From: Pelosinus sp. UFO1
GTDB taxonomy: Bacteria; Bacillota; Negativicutes; DSM-13327
Direction: 5' to 3'
Length of the DNA: 64,000 nucleotides
Assembly: GCF_000725345.1 (NCBI RefSeq)
Contig: NZ_CP008852.1
Location: 1,331,693-1,395,692, forward strand
The stretch's first letter is position 1. Each line of letters opens with the position of its first letter. Below, in pieces: positions 41,479 to 49,749 of the stretch. The notes below the pieces were generated by a model. The model was not told the origin of the DNA. It was given only the letters and a program-made list of their open reading frames with translations, and did no database searches. The position numbers and the translations under genes are program-made.

Positions 41479-42702
41479 ATGGAATCTAAAATTGTAAGCG
41501 GTCTTTTAATTTACAAGCTAAGCATGATTCAAACAGTTGCTTTGGCTCTTGGTGTGTACTTTCTGGGTTCATTTATTCGACGTAAAATACCAGTACTGAT
41601 ACGCCTTAGTATTCCGGCACCTGTTATTGGTGGGTTAATTTTTGCTGGTTTATCCACTTTCCTGCGTATACAGGGGATTTTAGGATTTGAATTGGATAGT
41701 ACAATGCAAACAGTTCTAATGATTATGTTTTTTTGTACAATTGGCATGGGTGCCAGTGTCACGCTGCTGAAAAAAGGCGGTATGCCGCTAATTATTTTCT
41801 TTTTGTTATCCGTTGTATTGGCGGTGCTTCAAAACGTTGTTGGCATAGCTCTTGCCAAGGCTACCGGCATTGATCCGCTTTTTGGTATTATTAGTGGCGC
41901 AGTAACGTTGATGGGGGGGCTGGGGACAGGTGGTGCCTTTGGGCCGCTTTTTGAAGAGTGGGGAGTAACTGGAGCTACTACTGCTGCCATAGCATGCGCA
42001 ACCTTTGGTATGGTTGCAGGCAGCTTGATGGGCGGCCCCTTAGGTGAATTATTAATAAAAAAATACAAGGTGCCTACTCCGTTACAAAATGGTATTGCAG
42101 CTGCTACTAGCATAGCTGTAGAGTCGGAAGAAGACTCTGTTAGCAGCGATAGTCTAATAAAAACACTGGGCTTCGTACTTGCTGCAATGGGGTTAGGCTC
42201 TATCCTCAGTTTCTACTTAACCGAAGCAGGAATTACACTTCCGGGTTATATTGGGGCCATGATTGTGGCTGCTATAATACGTAACTTGGGCGATCTCACT
42301 AAGACTTATGAAATCAAGGGTAGTGCGCTTGAAGTAATTTCAGATATTTCGTTGGCTGTCTATTTAACCATGGCAATTAATGGTCTAAAACTGTGGGAGC
42401 TCATTAATCTTGCCTTTCCCTTACTGATAATCTTGCTTGGACAAGTTGTTTTAATGGCCTTCTTCTGTTGGCTTGTTGTTTACTTTGTTATGGGACGCAA
42501 CTATGATGCCGCACAAACCTCTGTAGGAATGGTTGGTTTCGGTATGGGAGCCACACCGAATGCCTTAGTAAACATGGCATCTTTAAGCGAAAAATACGGT
42601 CCTGCCCCTCAAGCCATCATGATTGTTTCGTTGGTAGGAGCCTTCCTTATTGACTTTGCTAATGCATTGATTATCACTGGCATGGCATCAATGTTTCGAT
42701 AA
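41479..42702 (+). CDS. gltS: Sodium/glutamate symporter
   Basis: The 407-residue carrier has ten or more hydrophobic segments. GltS family motifs are present: QTVALALGVYFLGSFIRRKIPVLIRLSIPAPVIGGLIFAGL at the start, MFFCTIGMGAS near residue 90, and GAVTLMGGLGTGGAFGPLFEEWG (about 140-162), a family re-entrant loop. The second repeat reads VGMVGFGMGATPNALVNMASL (about 352-372). It imports glutamate with Na+, consistent with the sodium-based energetics suggested by the decarboxylase. The ATG follows AGGAGAT. It is flanked on both sides by copies of a ~90-bp repeat. The divergent LysR gene may regulate it. Confidence 0.94.
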   Translation: MESKIVSGLLIYKLSMIQTVALALGVYFLGSFIRRKIPVLIRLSIPAPVIGGLIFAGLSTFLRIQGILGFELDSTMQTVLMIMFFCTIGMGASVTLLKKGGMPLIIFFLLSVVLAVLQNVVGIALAKATGIDPLFGIISGAVTLMGGLGTGGAFGPLFEEWGVTGATTAAIACATFGMVAGSLMGGPLGELLIKKYKVPTPLQNGIAAATSIAVESEEDSVSSDSLIKTLGFVLAAMGLGSILSFYLTEAGITLPGYIGAMIVAAIIRNLGDLTKTYEIKGSALEVISDISLAVYLTMAINGLKLWELINLAFPLLIILLGQVVLMAFFCWLVVYFVMGRNYDAAQTSVGMVGFGMGATPNALVNMASLSEKYGPAPQAIMIVSLVGAFLIDFANALIITGMASMFR

Positions 42703-42783
42703 TGGCATTCGATTTGTAAAAACTAGATTTCCTTTAACAAAAGCCAGCCGAAGTACATCGGTCAAGCTATTGACTAAGAAATG

Positions 42784-42875
42784 TCGAAGGGGAAGGTTCT
42801 GCTGACATAGTTAATAATATTAAATTTCCATTAACAAACTGGCGTGGCTATCATTTCCACGTCAGTGAATGAGCT
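42784..42875 (+). repeat. About 90-bp repeat family, copy 3 (downstream of gltS)
   Basis: AAATTTCCATTAACAAACTG, then GCGTGGCTATCATTTCCACGTCAG with CTGGCGTGG/CCACGTCAG pairing. The lead-in GAAGGGGAAGGTTCTGCTGACATA matches copy 2's GAGGGGAATGGTTCCGCTGACATA. Confidence 0.7.
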
Positions 42876-43246
42876 AACAAATACTCAGAAGAAGCCATTA
42901 CCAAGGTAATGGATATCCTGTTATTAATCCTGCCATTGCAACTAATTTATTGCGCTGCATAGCGAACGCCTATCCAACCAGACTTCCAGTAAATTCTACC
43001 AGTGTATCGTTAGTCCTAGTATCTTTGAGTCCACATAGTAAAATAACAGGTGAATTCTTACCGCTTTTTTCATGAAAATTCCCTTTCCAGGCGGGCAAGG
43101 TGGTTTTTAAAAATTTTCTCTATTCAAAGAAGAGAATCAGGTCTCATTCTTAACTCTTAATAGGTGTTAATAAAATCCTATATTTTTATTATATATAAAG
43201 TTACAATAAGCTATAGGAATTTATTAAAGTATTAGAAGGTGTTATT
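42876..43246. other. Gene-free stretch before the AraC gene
   Basis: No ORF with a ribosome site is seen. One frame (about 42940-43070) stays open for some 45 codons without recognisable similarity. The last 100 bp are A/T-rich and probably hold the araC promoter. Confidence 0.3.
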
Positions 43247-44119
43247 TTGATACAAAGTTTTATGAAAGCAGATTACACTTCCAATTTTTTAAATGGCAAA
43301 TTGCCTCGCTTATTTTCAGCTAGCAAAATAGATGCTAGTTATAGCGTCTATCCCCGTATCTTGCATAAACATGAAGACATGTTAGAAATTCTATTAGTGC
43401 GCAGTGGCAGTGGGGTTTATATTGTGGATGAGAAGCGCTACTCTATCCAAAAAGGAGATATTATCATTTGCAATTGTAATGTTTTGCATGATGAAGATCC
43501 TAGCCAAAGCAAGAATCTGAATACCTATTGCTGTACATTAACTGATGTAGAGATCATAGGATTTGATAAAAACTGTCTGATCAATAAAACAACTTGCCCG
43601 ATCATTCACAGTAATGAATTGTTTGAAACATTGGAAAATTTAATGGGAATGATTTATTTTTTGCTGGCATCTGACATAGAGCAAATGGAAGAAACTTGCT
43701 CTTATCTTGCGGTTTCTTTAGTGGCTATGTTAATGCAAATCATCCGTAAAACTGAAATGGAAGACACCGCAAATAAAAAAAACACCTATGAATTACTTGG
43801 TATCCGTATTAAGCAGTATATCGACACTCATTATGATGAACCGCTTACGCTGCAATCGATCAGTGAAGCAATGCATATTAATCCATATTATCTGGCACAT
43901 GTATTTAAAGATACAATAGGCTATTCTCCCATGAGATACACTATGCGTCGTCGCATTGGTGAAGCACAGAGCCTGCTGATTACCACACGATATTCCGTTA
44001 CACAGGTTGCCAATATCGTCGGCTATGATAATCCGAATCATTTTAATATTCTCTTTACCAAATACGTTGGTATGCCTCCCAGCAAATATCGTAATTCATA
44101 TACTAAAGAAAAAAGATAA
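43247..44119 (+). CDS. AraC-family regulator with N-terminal cupin
   Basis: The 290-residue protein has an N-terminal cupin sensor (LHKHEDMLEILLVRSGSGVYIVDEKRYSIQKGDIIICNCNVLHDEDP) and two C-terminal HTHs (LTLQSISEAMHINPYYLAHVFKDTIGYSPMRYTMRRRIGEAQSLL and TQVANIVGYDNPNHFNILFTKYVGMPPSKYR). This is the classical sugar-operon AraC layout. The start is TTG 43247 with AGAAGGTG at good spacing; ATG 43262 is an alternative. It lies 700 bp upstream of the sugar ABC transporter and catabolic cluster and is the best candidate for their activator. Confidence 0.92.
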   Translation: MIQSFMKADYTSNFLNGKLPRLFSASKIDASYSVYPRILHKHEDMLEILLVRSGSGVYIVDEKRYSIQKGDIIICNCNVLHDEDPSQSKNLNTYCCTLTDVEIIGFDKNCLINKTTCPIIHSNELFETLENLMGMIYFLLASDIEQMEETCSYLAVSLVAMLMQIIRKTEMEDTANKKNTYELLGIRIKQYIDTHYDEPLTLQSISEAMHINPYYLAHVFKDTIGYSPMRYTMRRRIGEAQSLLITTRYSVTQVANIVGYDNPNHFNILFTKYVGMPPSKYRNSYTKEKR

Positions 44120-44248
44120 TCGTACAATCAACGATAGAGTAGTTGCTGATCTTTCAGAATTTCAAGGGGCTTTGTTTATGGTTTAGCAGGATTTGTTAGC
44201 ACTAATAAAATCTTGCTGTACAATAGACAGTAAAGCGAATATTACACT

Positions 44249-44285
44249 AAGAGACTGGTTCTTTGAACTGGTTTCTTGTTTTTTT
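44249..44285 (+). terminator. Terminator after the AraC gene
   Basis: AAGAGACTGGTTC (44249-44261) pairs, with G-U pairs, with GAACTGGTTTCTT (44265-44277), followed by a T-run to 44285. Confidence 0.75.
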
Positions 44286-44390
44286 GTACCTTGAAATCCA
44301 GTTCTATGTACGTGTGATAAGGAGAGCAAATAGAAGAAGATTCATGTCTATTTCTAGGGTGCTTTTGGCTGAAGACTTTCTTTGCATCTT

Positions 44391-44622
44391 GGCTTGACTA
44401 AACAGATTTTTGGGGCGGATTTTACAGAATAAAAATTTAAATCGCAAGATTATATAGAAACTATAGAAACAAAGTTAACGGAATTTCTTTATATATTTAA
44501 AGTGAAGCGTGAATTGTGAGAATTATGAGAATTGAAGGAATTGCAAGAAAACAAGAATTGTATAGAAAAACATACAGAATAAATCTATGATAAAAGTGTA
44601 GATTGAAATGGAAAAGAGGGCA
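44391..44622 (+). repeat. About 180-230 bp AT-rich repeat, copy A
   Basis: Shares with copies B-D (49154-49745) an ordered set of motifs: CTTGACTxAAxAACAGATT, TTTACAGxxTAAAAxT, TAAATCGCAAGATTxTATAGAAA, then a string of GAATTATAAG-like 9-mers, then AACAAGAATTGTATAGAAA. Copy A and copy D are similar over their whole length, including a purine-rich end that in copy D is the ribosome site of the next gene. Located 210 bp upstream of the ABC operon. Confidence 0.75.
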
Positions 44623-44770
44623 GTCTGAGACACTTGAAAATACTGTAATCGATTAAAAAAGGGTACAACAAATAGGCCTCATTATATTTAAGCTTTCATT
44701 AGATAATAATTTCTTCCTCTTTGAATAAATACATTTAATTTAATATTGGTTGATAGGTAACATTCTGGTT

Positions 44771-44803
44771 ATTCTTTGTATCCGGTTACACTGGATACAG
44801 AAT
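44771..44803 (+). promoter_or_regulatory. Inverted-repeat operator before the sugar ABC operon
   Basis: TGTATCC (44777-44783) and GGATACA (44793-44799) around a 9-bp centre, with ATTCT/AGAAT extending the arms. It lies 30 bp before the first gene's start. The binding protein is unknown; the AraC regulator upstream or a LacI-type protein are possibilities. Confidence 0.5.
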
Positions 44804-44831
44804 AATAAAAAAATTAGAGGGAGGCTATTAA

Positions 44832-45956
44832 TTGAAAATCATGAAAAAAATCTCGGTATTATTACTAGTTTTGCTAATGGTTTTTGTTGCTGCTGGATGT
44901 AGCAAAGACACCGGTTCTTCCCCAAACTCTTCAGGTAAATCTTCAGGAAGTAAAGTAGCCAAAGACATCAAGGATATTAAAATAGGTATTTCAGTTGGTA
45001 CACTTAAGCAGGAGCGTTGGCAGCGTGAAATTGATATGTTTAAGGCTTATGCAAAAGATAAGGGTTTTCAAGTACTTGTCCAGTCGGCAGAGGACGATGC
45101 CCAAAAACAGGTTTCACAGTGTGAAAATCTTATAAATCAAGGTATTGATGTTCTTATCGTCCAGTCTATTGATGCAGATGCTTCTGCTCCCATTGTTAAC
45201 GCAGCTCATGAAGCTAAAATTCCAGTTGTTTCTTATGACAGGTTTATCATGAACGCTGATCTTGATTATTATATTACCTTTGATTCTGTAAAAGTTGGTG
45301 AAGCTGAAGCTAAATTCGTTGTGGAAAAGGCCCCAAAAGGCAACTATATTTGGTTGAAGGGCGGTCCTGAAGATAATAATGCCCACTTAGTTGCACAGGG
45401 CCAGAGGAATGTACTTCAACCTTATATAGACAAGGGAGATATAAAGATAGTTCTTGAACAGTGGTGTAAAGGCTGGGATCCGAATGAGGCTCTCAAACAT
45501 GTAGAAAACGGTCTTACTGCAGCACAAAATAATATTCAAGGTGTTATAGCATCGAATGATGGTACTGCTGGTGGAGCTATTCAAGCTATGGCCGCGCAGG
45601 GACTTGTAGGAAAGGTGCCAATCGCTGGTCAGGATGCTGATCTTGCTGCTTGCCAGAGAATTGTTGAAGGGATTCAGACAGGAACTGTTTATAAACCCAT
45701 TGCCAAACTGAATCAAGCGGCTATGGATGTCGCTGTTGCTCTTGCTACGGGCAAAGATGTTAAGACTGCTGTTGATTCGAAACTGGGGCAGTGGACAAAA
45801 CTTAATAATAAAACTAAGGATGTGGATAGTTTTTCGGTTGATATTATCGCTATTGATAAAAATAATATAGATGAGATTCTTATCAAAAAAGATAAATTCC
45901 AGAAAATAGAAGAAGTCTACAAAAATATTCCTAAAGATAAATGGCCTGCTATCTAG
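44832..45956 (+). CDS. Sugar ABC transporter substrate-binding lipoprotein (XylF-like)
   Basis: The 374-residue protein starts at TTG 44832 with GGGAGG at correct spacing (ATG 44841 is too far). A lipoprotein signal ends at VAAGC with Cys23. The mature part is a periplasmic-binding type-1 domain: IKIGISVGTLKQERWQREIDMFKAYAKDKGFQVLVQSAEDDAQKQ, NLINQGIDVLIVQSIDADASAPIV, KIPVVSYDRF, IKGVIASNDGTAGGAIQAM and the PIAGQDADLAACQRI hinge. D-xylose XylF and Thermotoga inositol-binding InoE belong here. Because the genes downstream are for cyclitol breakdown, inositol is the favoured ligand, by inference. Confidence 0.9.
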   Translation: MKIMKKISVLLLVLLMVFVAAGCSKDTGSSPNSSGKSSGSKVAKDIKDIKIGISVGTLKQERWQREIDMFKAYAKDKGFQVLVQSAEDDAQKQVSQCENLINQGIDVLIVQSIDADASAPIVNAAHEAKIPVVSYDRFIMNADLDYYITFDSVKVGEAEAKFVVEKAPKGNYIWLKGGPEDNNAHLVAQGQRNVLQPYIDKGDIKIVLEQWCKGWDPNEALKHVENGLTAAQNNIQGVIASNDGTAGGAIQAMAAQGLVGKVPIAGQDADLAACQRIVEGIQTGTVYKPIAKLNQAAMDVAVALATGKDVKTAVDSKLGQWTKLNNKTKDVDSFSVDIIAIDKNNIDEILIKKDKFQKIEEVYKNIPKDKWPAI

Positions 45957-46000
45957 AATAATCTGATTTTACAGAATATTAATTCTTTTTGGGATGTTGA

Positions 46001-46039
46001 TGTGGTGTATAGAGTTGTAATTTTCTTCTATGCACCACA
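46001..46039 (+). other. Hairpin between binding-protein and ATPase genes
   Basis: TGTGGTG-T-ATAGA (46001-46013) pairs with TCTAT-G-CACCACA (46027-46039). Such intercistronic hairpins often stabilise the upstream mRNA or cause partial termination, so that the binding protein is made in excess. Confidence 0.6.
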
Positions 46040-46097
46040 AATATCCTTGCAATACCAGCATATTTTTTTATTCTATTTTTTCTTAGGAGGTGTAAGG

Positions 46098-47636
46098 ATG
46101 CAAGAATATTTATTGCAGATGAAAAATATAACGAAAGAGTTTCCAGGGGTTAAAGCTTTAAGTGGTGTGAACTTTAGTGTTAAAAAAGGACAAATACATG
46201 CTCTGGTTGGTGAAAATGGAGCAGGAAAATCTACCTTAATAAAAATTTTATGCGGCGTATACCCTTATGGTTTATATGGAGGCCAGATCATTTTTAATGG
46301 GGAAGAGAAAAAGTTTCACTGTATCAAAAATGTTGAGGATGCAGGCATTGCTTGTATTCACCAGGAGTTAAACATGGTGCCCGAACTTAGCATTTCTGAA
46401 AATATTTTTTTAAATAGTAAACCGAGTAAATATGGTATTGTCAATTTTGATGAGATGTTCAAAAGAACAGCGGAATTACTCAAGGAAATAGGTCTAAATT
46501 CTGATTCGGGAATTTGTGTAAATCCCAATGATAAGATCAAAAATCTGGGGATCGGTCATAAACAACTCGTTGAAATTGCAAAAGCTCTATCTTCGAATGC
46601 GCAACTGTTGATTTTAGATGAACCTACTGCAGCGTTGTCAGAAGCTGAGGCTAAAATTCTTTTAAATATTCTTGATGGTCTAAGAAAAAAAGGCGTTACC
46701 TGTATTTATATATCTCATAAACTTGATGAAGTAATGAAAATTTGTGATACCATCACTGTTCTAAGAGATGGTCAGACGATAGAAACTCGTGATAAAAGAA
46801 GCATGAATAAAGAAACCATGATCACGTTAATGGTTGGTCGTGAACTTAAAAATATGTTTCCCAGGGTACCACATAATAGAGGTGATGTTTCTTTTGAAAT
46901 TAGAAATTACAGCGTGCATCATCCTGATATTCCTGGAAAGATGCTGCTAAAGAATGTAAATATCAAAGCTTATCGGGGCGAAATCTTGGGCATTATCGGT
47001 CTGGTTGGCGCGGGAAGGACGGAATTGTTTACATCGATTTATGGAGCATTTAATGCACTGGCGGTAGGCGAAGTTTACATTGACGGAAAGAAAGTTGATA
47101 TTAAAAGTCCGATGGATGCTTTAAAAAAAGGACTGTTTTTGCTAAGTGAGGATAGAAAAAAGTTAGGGCTTAATCTTATTATGAGTATTAAAGAAAATGT
47201 TATTTTGTCTTCATTCAATAAAATATCTAAGTTTGGGGTGATTAACAATGACCAGACGGTTTTTGAAGCAAAAAAATATGTTCAAGATCTTAAAATCAAA
47301 ACTCCCAATGTCGAGGTTTTAGTCAATACACTGAGCGGTGGTAATCAGCAAAAAGTTGTTATTTCTAAGGGTTTGATGATGGGGCCTAAAGTTATGGTAC
47401 TTGATGAGCCCACACGTGGTATTGATGTTGGCGCAAAATATGAAATCTATAAGATTATGAATCAGCTTGTAGATGAAGGCGTGACAATCATTATGATTTC
47501 TTCGGAGATGGAAGAAATATTAGGCATGAGCGATAGAATCATAACGATGAGTAATGGCATGGTGACTGGTGAATTTGATGTTTTTGAAGCCACTCAGGAA
47601 AAACTGATGCATGCGTCGGCAGGAAGGGAAGGTTAA
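46098..47636 (+). CDS. Sugar ABC transporter ATPase with two nucleotide-binding domains (XylG-like)
   Basis: The 512-residue protein is the fused ATPase type of the ribose/xylose/galactose CUT2 class. Domain 1 has Walker A GENGAGKST (38-46), signature LGIGHKQLVEIAKAL and Walker B LLILDEPTAAL. Domain 2 starts with the degenerate Walker A GLVGAGRTELF and has signature LSGGNQQKVVISKGL and LDEPTRGIDVG. ATG 46098 with AGGAGGTG is used. A longer open frame upstream lacks a ribosome site and encodes a foreign hydrophobic leader. It is two bases from the permease gene, so the three genes form an operon. Confidence 0.94.
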   Translation: MQEYLLQMKNITKEFPGVKALSGVNFSVKKGQIHALVGENGAGKSTLIKILCGVYPYGLYGGQIIFNGEEKKFHCIKNVEDAGIACIHQELNMVPELSISENIFLNSKPSKYGIVNFDEMFKRTAELLKEIGLNSDSGICVNPNDKIKNLGIGHKQLVEIAKALSSNAQLLILDEPTAALSEAEAKILLNILDGLRKKGVTCIYISHKLDEVMKICDTITVLRDGQTIETRDKRSMNKETMITLMVGRELKNMFPRVPHNRGDVSFEIRNYSVHHPDIPGKMLLKNVNIKAYRGEILGIIGLVGAGRTELFTSIYGAFNALAVGEVYIDGKKVDIKSPMDALKKGLFLLSEDRKKLGLNLIMSIKENVILSSFNKISKFGVINNDQTVFEAKKYVQDLKIKTPNVEVLVNTLSGGNQQKVVISKGLMMGPKVMVLDEPTRGIDVGAKYEIYKIMNQLVDEGVTIIMISSEMEEILGMSDRIITMSNGMVTGEFDVFEATQEKLMHASAGREG

Positions 47637-47638
47637 TT

Positions 47639-48895
47639 ATGGAGAAAACAGCTTCAAGTGGGAGAACGTTATTTAGCACGGAAAAGTTTGATGTAAGAAC
47701 GTATACAATGATCGCTGCGCTGATACTTATGTGGATTGGATTTACGTATTTAACAAGTAAGGGGTTTACGGATCTGAACGGTTCGTTTATCACATCAAGA
47801 AATATATCAAACCTTGTTCGTCAGATGGCTATTGTAGGAATAATGGGGACAGGTATGGTATTGGTAATTGTTACAGGTGGTATTGATCTTTCAGTGGGGT
47901 CAGTTATGGGTTTTATTGGCTGTATTGGCACAACACTTCAGGTATGGCATGGTATGGGTACGACGGAGGTAATCGCTATATGCCTTGCTCTTGGATTTTT
48001 AATTGGTCTACTTGAAGGCAGCTTAATAGCTTATACAGGGATACCAGCTTTTATCATAACACTTGGTGGCATGCTTGTGTTTAGGGGCGGGGTTCTTGGT
48101 ATTACACATGGCACAACGGTTGCACCGCTGCAAAAGTCGCTGGTATATTTTGGGCAAGCTTATTTAAGTGAATTGACTAGTTTTATTATTGCGGTAGTTG
48201 CTATATTGTTTTTAGTTGGCGGCGAAATAGTAAGTCGTAAAACGAAAGAAAAATACAATAATTTAGATGAACCCTTGAATAGAATGATATTGCGCTGTAT
48301 CGTCTACAGCTTATTGGTTGTGGCTACCGTGATAATACTGAACAGTTATAGAGGTATTCCTGTCCCTGTTCTTATCATGTTAGTGCTTGTTCTTATATTG
48401 ACATTTATCGCTGAAAAAACAACATTTGGACGCAGAATTTACGCCATTGGTGGAAATATTGATGCGGCAAAATATTCTGGCATAAATGTTGAAAAAAATA
48501 TTACCTTCGTGTATGCTCTCAACGGATTGTTAGTAGCGATAGCTGGTTTAATATTAGCGGCACGTCTCAATGCAGGCACACCCGAGGCTGGATTAAACCT
48601 TGAATTGGATGCGATTGCTGCAGCCGTTATTGGTGGAACGAGTATGACAGGTGGTGTTGGTAAAGTAGTCGGCGCGATTTTAGGGGGCTTGATTATGGCT
48701 ACGATTGACAACGGCATGAGTATGATGAATTTAGATGCATATTGGCAGTATATCGTGAAAGGTCTAATTTTGGTTGCTGCTGTTTGGTTTGATATTAAAA
48801 CCAAGAAGAGTAGTTCAAAAGTCAAAGTAGATACAGGTAGCTCAAATAGTAATACTACTACAGAGAAAAGTTGTACAGGAGCGGGTAAGATATAA
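47639..48895 (+). CDS. Sugar ABC transporter permease (XylH-like, CUT2)
   Basis: The 418-residue membrane protein has about ten hydrophobic segments. It carries CUT2 permease motifs: NLVRQMAIVGIMGTGMVLVIVTGGIDLSVGSVMGFIG (about 55-91), GLLEGSLIAYTGIPAFIITLGGMLVFRG (about 120-147), RIYAIGGNIDAAKYSGINVEK and the late GGTSMTGGVGKVVGAILGGLIM. It is directly downstream of the ATPase (two-base gap). The C-terminal about 25 residues are a polar Ser/Thr tail (SSSKVKVDTGSSNSNTTTEKSC), unusual but not implausible. Last gene of the transport operon. Confidence 0.94.
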   Translation: MEKTASSGRTLFSTEKFDVRTYTMIAALILMWIGFTYLTSKGFTDLNGSFITSRNISNLVRQMAIVGIMGTGMVLVIVTGGIDLSVGSVMGFIGCIGTTLQVWHGMGTTEVIAICLALGFLIGLLEGSLIAYTGIPAFIITLGGMLVFRGGVLGITHGTTVAPLQKSLVYFGQAYLSELTSFIIAVVAILFLVGGEIVSRKTKEKYNNLDEPLNRMILRCIVYSLLVVATVIILNSYRGIPVPVLIMLVLVLILTFIAEKTTFGRRIYAIGGNIDAAKYSGINVEKNITFVYALNGLLVAIAGLILAARLNAGTPEAGLNLELDAIAAAVIGGTSMTGGVGKVVGAILGGLIMATIDNGMSMMNLDAYWQYIVKGLILVAAVWFDIKTKKSSSKVKVDTGSSNSNTTTEKSCTGAGKI

Positions 48896-48920
48896 GCAAT
48901 AATAAAATTAATATCTTTAA

Positions 48921-49082
48921 AAGAAAACTGCAATAAGTAGCGAAAATGCCGCAGAAGCTGAAACTATTTCAGCGGCTAGTGAAGAACAAGCAGCTACCAT
49001 GGATGAAATGTTGTCAGCAAGCAGTGAACTGGCAAAATTGGCTGATGAATTACATTTTTCAACTCATAAGTTTAGGGTGTAG
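48921..49082 (+). pseudogene. Methyl-accepting chemotaxis protein, C-terminal remnant
   Basis: The frame from 48921 to TAG 49080-49082 reads ISSENAAEAETISAASEEQAATMDEMLSASSELAKLADELHFSTHKFRV, the standard end of an MCP signalling domain. There is no start and no upstream MCP sequence, so only the last 50-odd codons survive behind the permease gene. It marks a deletion or recombination breakpoint next to the repeat array. Confidence 0.8.
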
Positions 49083-49104
49083 AGTAGAATATTACAGCGA
49101 GCGT

Positions 49105-49159
49105 CAATCAAAGGAGGCATATAAAACCAAGTTAGGTTTTGTAATGTCTCCTTTGATTG
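49105..49159. terminator. Hairpin after the MCP remnant
   Basis: CAATCAAAGGAGGCAT (49105-49120) pairs with ATGTCTCCTTTGATTG (49144-49159), with one mismatch, plus inner AAAACC/GGTTTT. It is probably the old MCP terminator and may now end the ABC operon. Confidence 0.65.
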
Positions 49160-49334
49160 GCTAAATAACCAGATTTTAGTTGCCAATTTTACAGCGTAAA
49201 AATATAAATCACAAGATTATATAGAAAATATGAAAACAAACGTAGCTGAAATTTTTAGCATTTTTCAAGTAAATTCGAAGTATAGGAATTACAAGAATTA
49301 TAAGAACAACAAGAATTGATATGTTGAAAAACTC
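49154..49334 (+). repeat. About 180-bp AT-rich repeat, copy B (tandem array)
   Basis: Core TTTTACAGCGTAAAAATATAA then ATCACAAGATTATATAGAAA, GTAGCTGAAATTTTTAGCA, and ends with GAATTACAAGAATTATAAGAA. The TATAAATC landmark at 49203 is 187 bp before that of copy C. Confidence 0.75.
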
Positions 49335-49513
49335 TTTTGCTGCTGGGCTTGAACAAAGGACTATGGCGGCAAAATTTACAGCGTAAAAATATAAATCGCA
49401 AGATTTTGTAGAAATTGTAGAAAGAAAAGTAGCTGATTTCTTTAGTATATTTCAGACAAGCTTGCATCATAAGAATTATAAGAAGAACAAGAATTATATA
49501 GTCTAAAATTTTT
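49335..49513 (+). repeat. About 180-bp AT-rich repeat, copy C (tandem array)
   Basis: Begins TTTTGCTGCTGGGCTTGAA; core TTTACAGCGTAAAAATATAA then ATCGCAAGATTTTGTAGAAA; ends CATAAGAATTATAAGAAGAACAAGAATT. Its landmark at 49390 is 178 bp before that of copy D. Confidence 0.75.
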
Positions 49514-49745
49514 TTTTGCTGCTTGACTTGAATAAACAGATTATGTCGGGAATTCAGAGCATAAAAGTATAAATCGCAAGATTGTATAGAAACTGTAAAA
49601 GTAAAAAATAGTTGAATATTTACTATATTTAGAATAAACGCGAATTATAAGAATTATGAGAATTATAAGAAAAACAAGAATTGTATAGAAAGAAATACAG
49701 AATAAATTTATGATTAAGGTGTAAATCGGATATGAAAAGGGGGAC
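49514..49745 (+). repeat. About 180-230 bp AT-rich repeat, copy D, abutting the catabolic operon
   Basis: Begins TTTTGCTGCTTGACTTGAA; core GTATAAATCGCAAGATTG; then GAATTATAAGAATTATGAG and two further 9-mers. It runs on through AGAATAAATTTATGATTAAG into the AAAGGGGG ribosome site of the dehydrogenase gene. It thus probably contains that operon's promoter and 5' UTR. Confidence 0.75.
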
Positions 49746-49749
49746 AAAA

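Noticed and set aside
48439-48933. 164-codon minus-strand ORF opposite the ABC permease
   Set aside because: Antisense shadow; the permease has intact CUT2 motifs on the plus strand.
48946-49164. 72-codon ORF after the permease
   Set aside because: Out-of-frame shadow of the MCP remnant, whose own frame gives a clear match.
49154-49745. Tandem repeats considered as a CRISPR array
   Set aside because: Units are about 180 bp, imperfect, AT-rich and lack short identical repeats with unique spacers. No cas genes are present.
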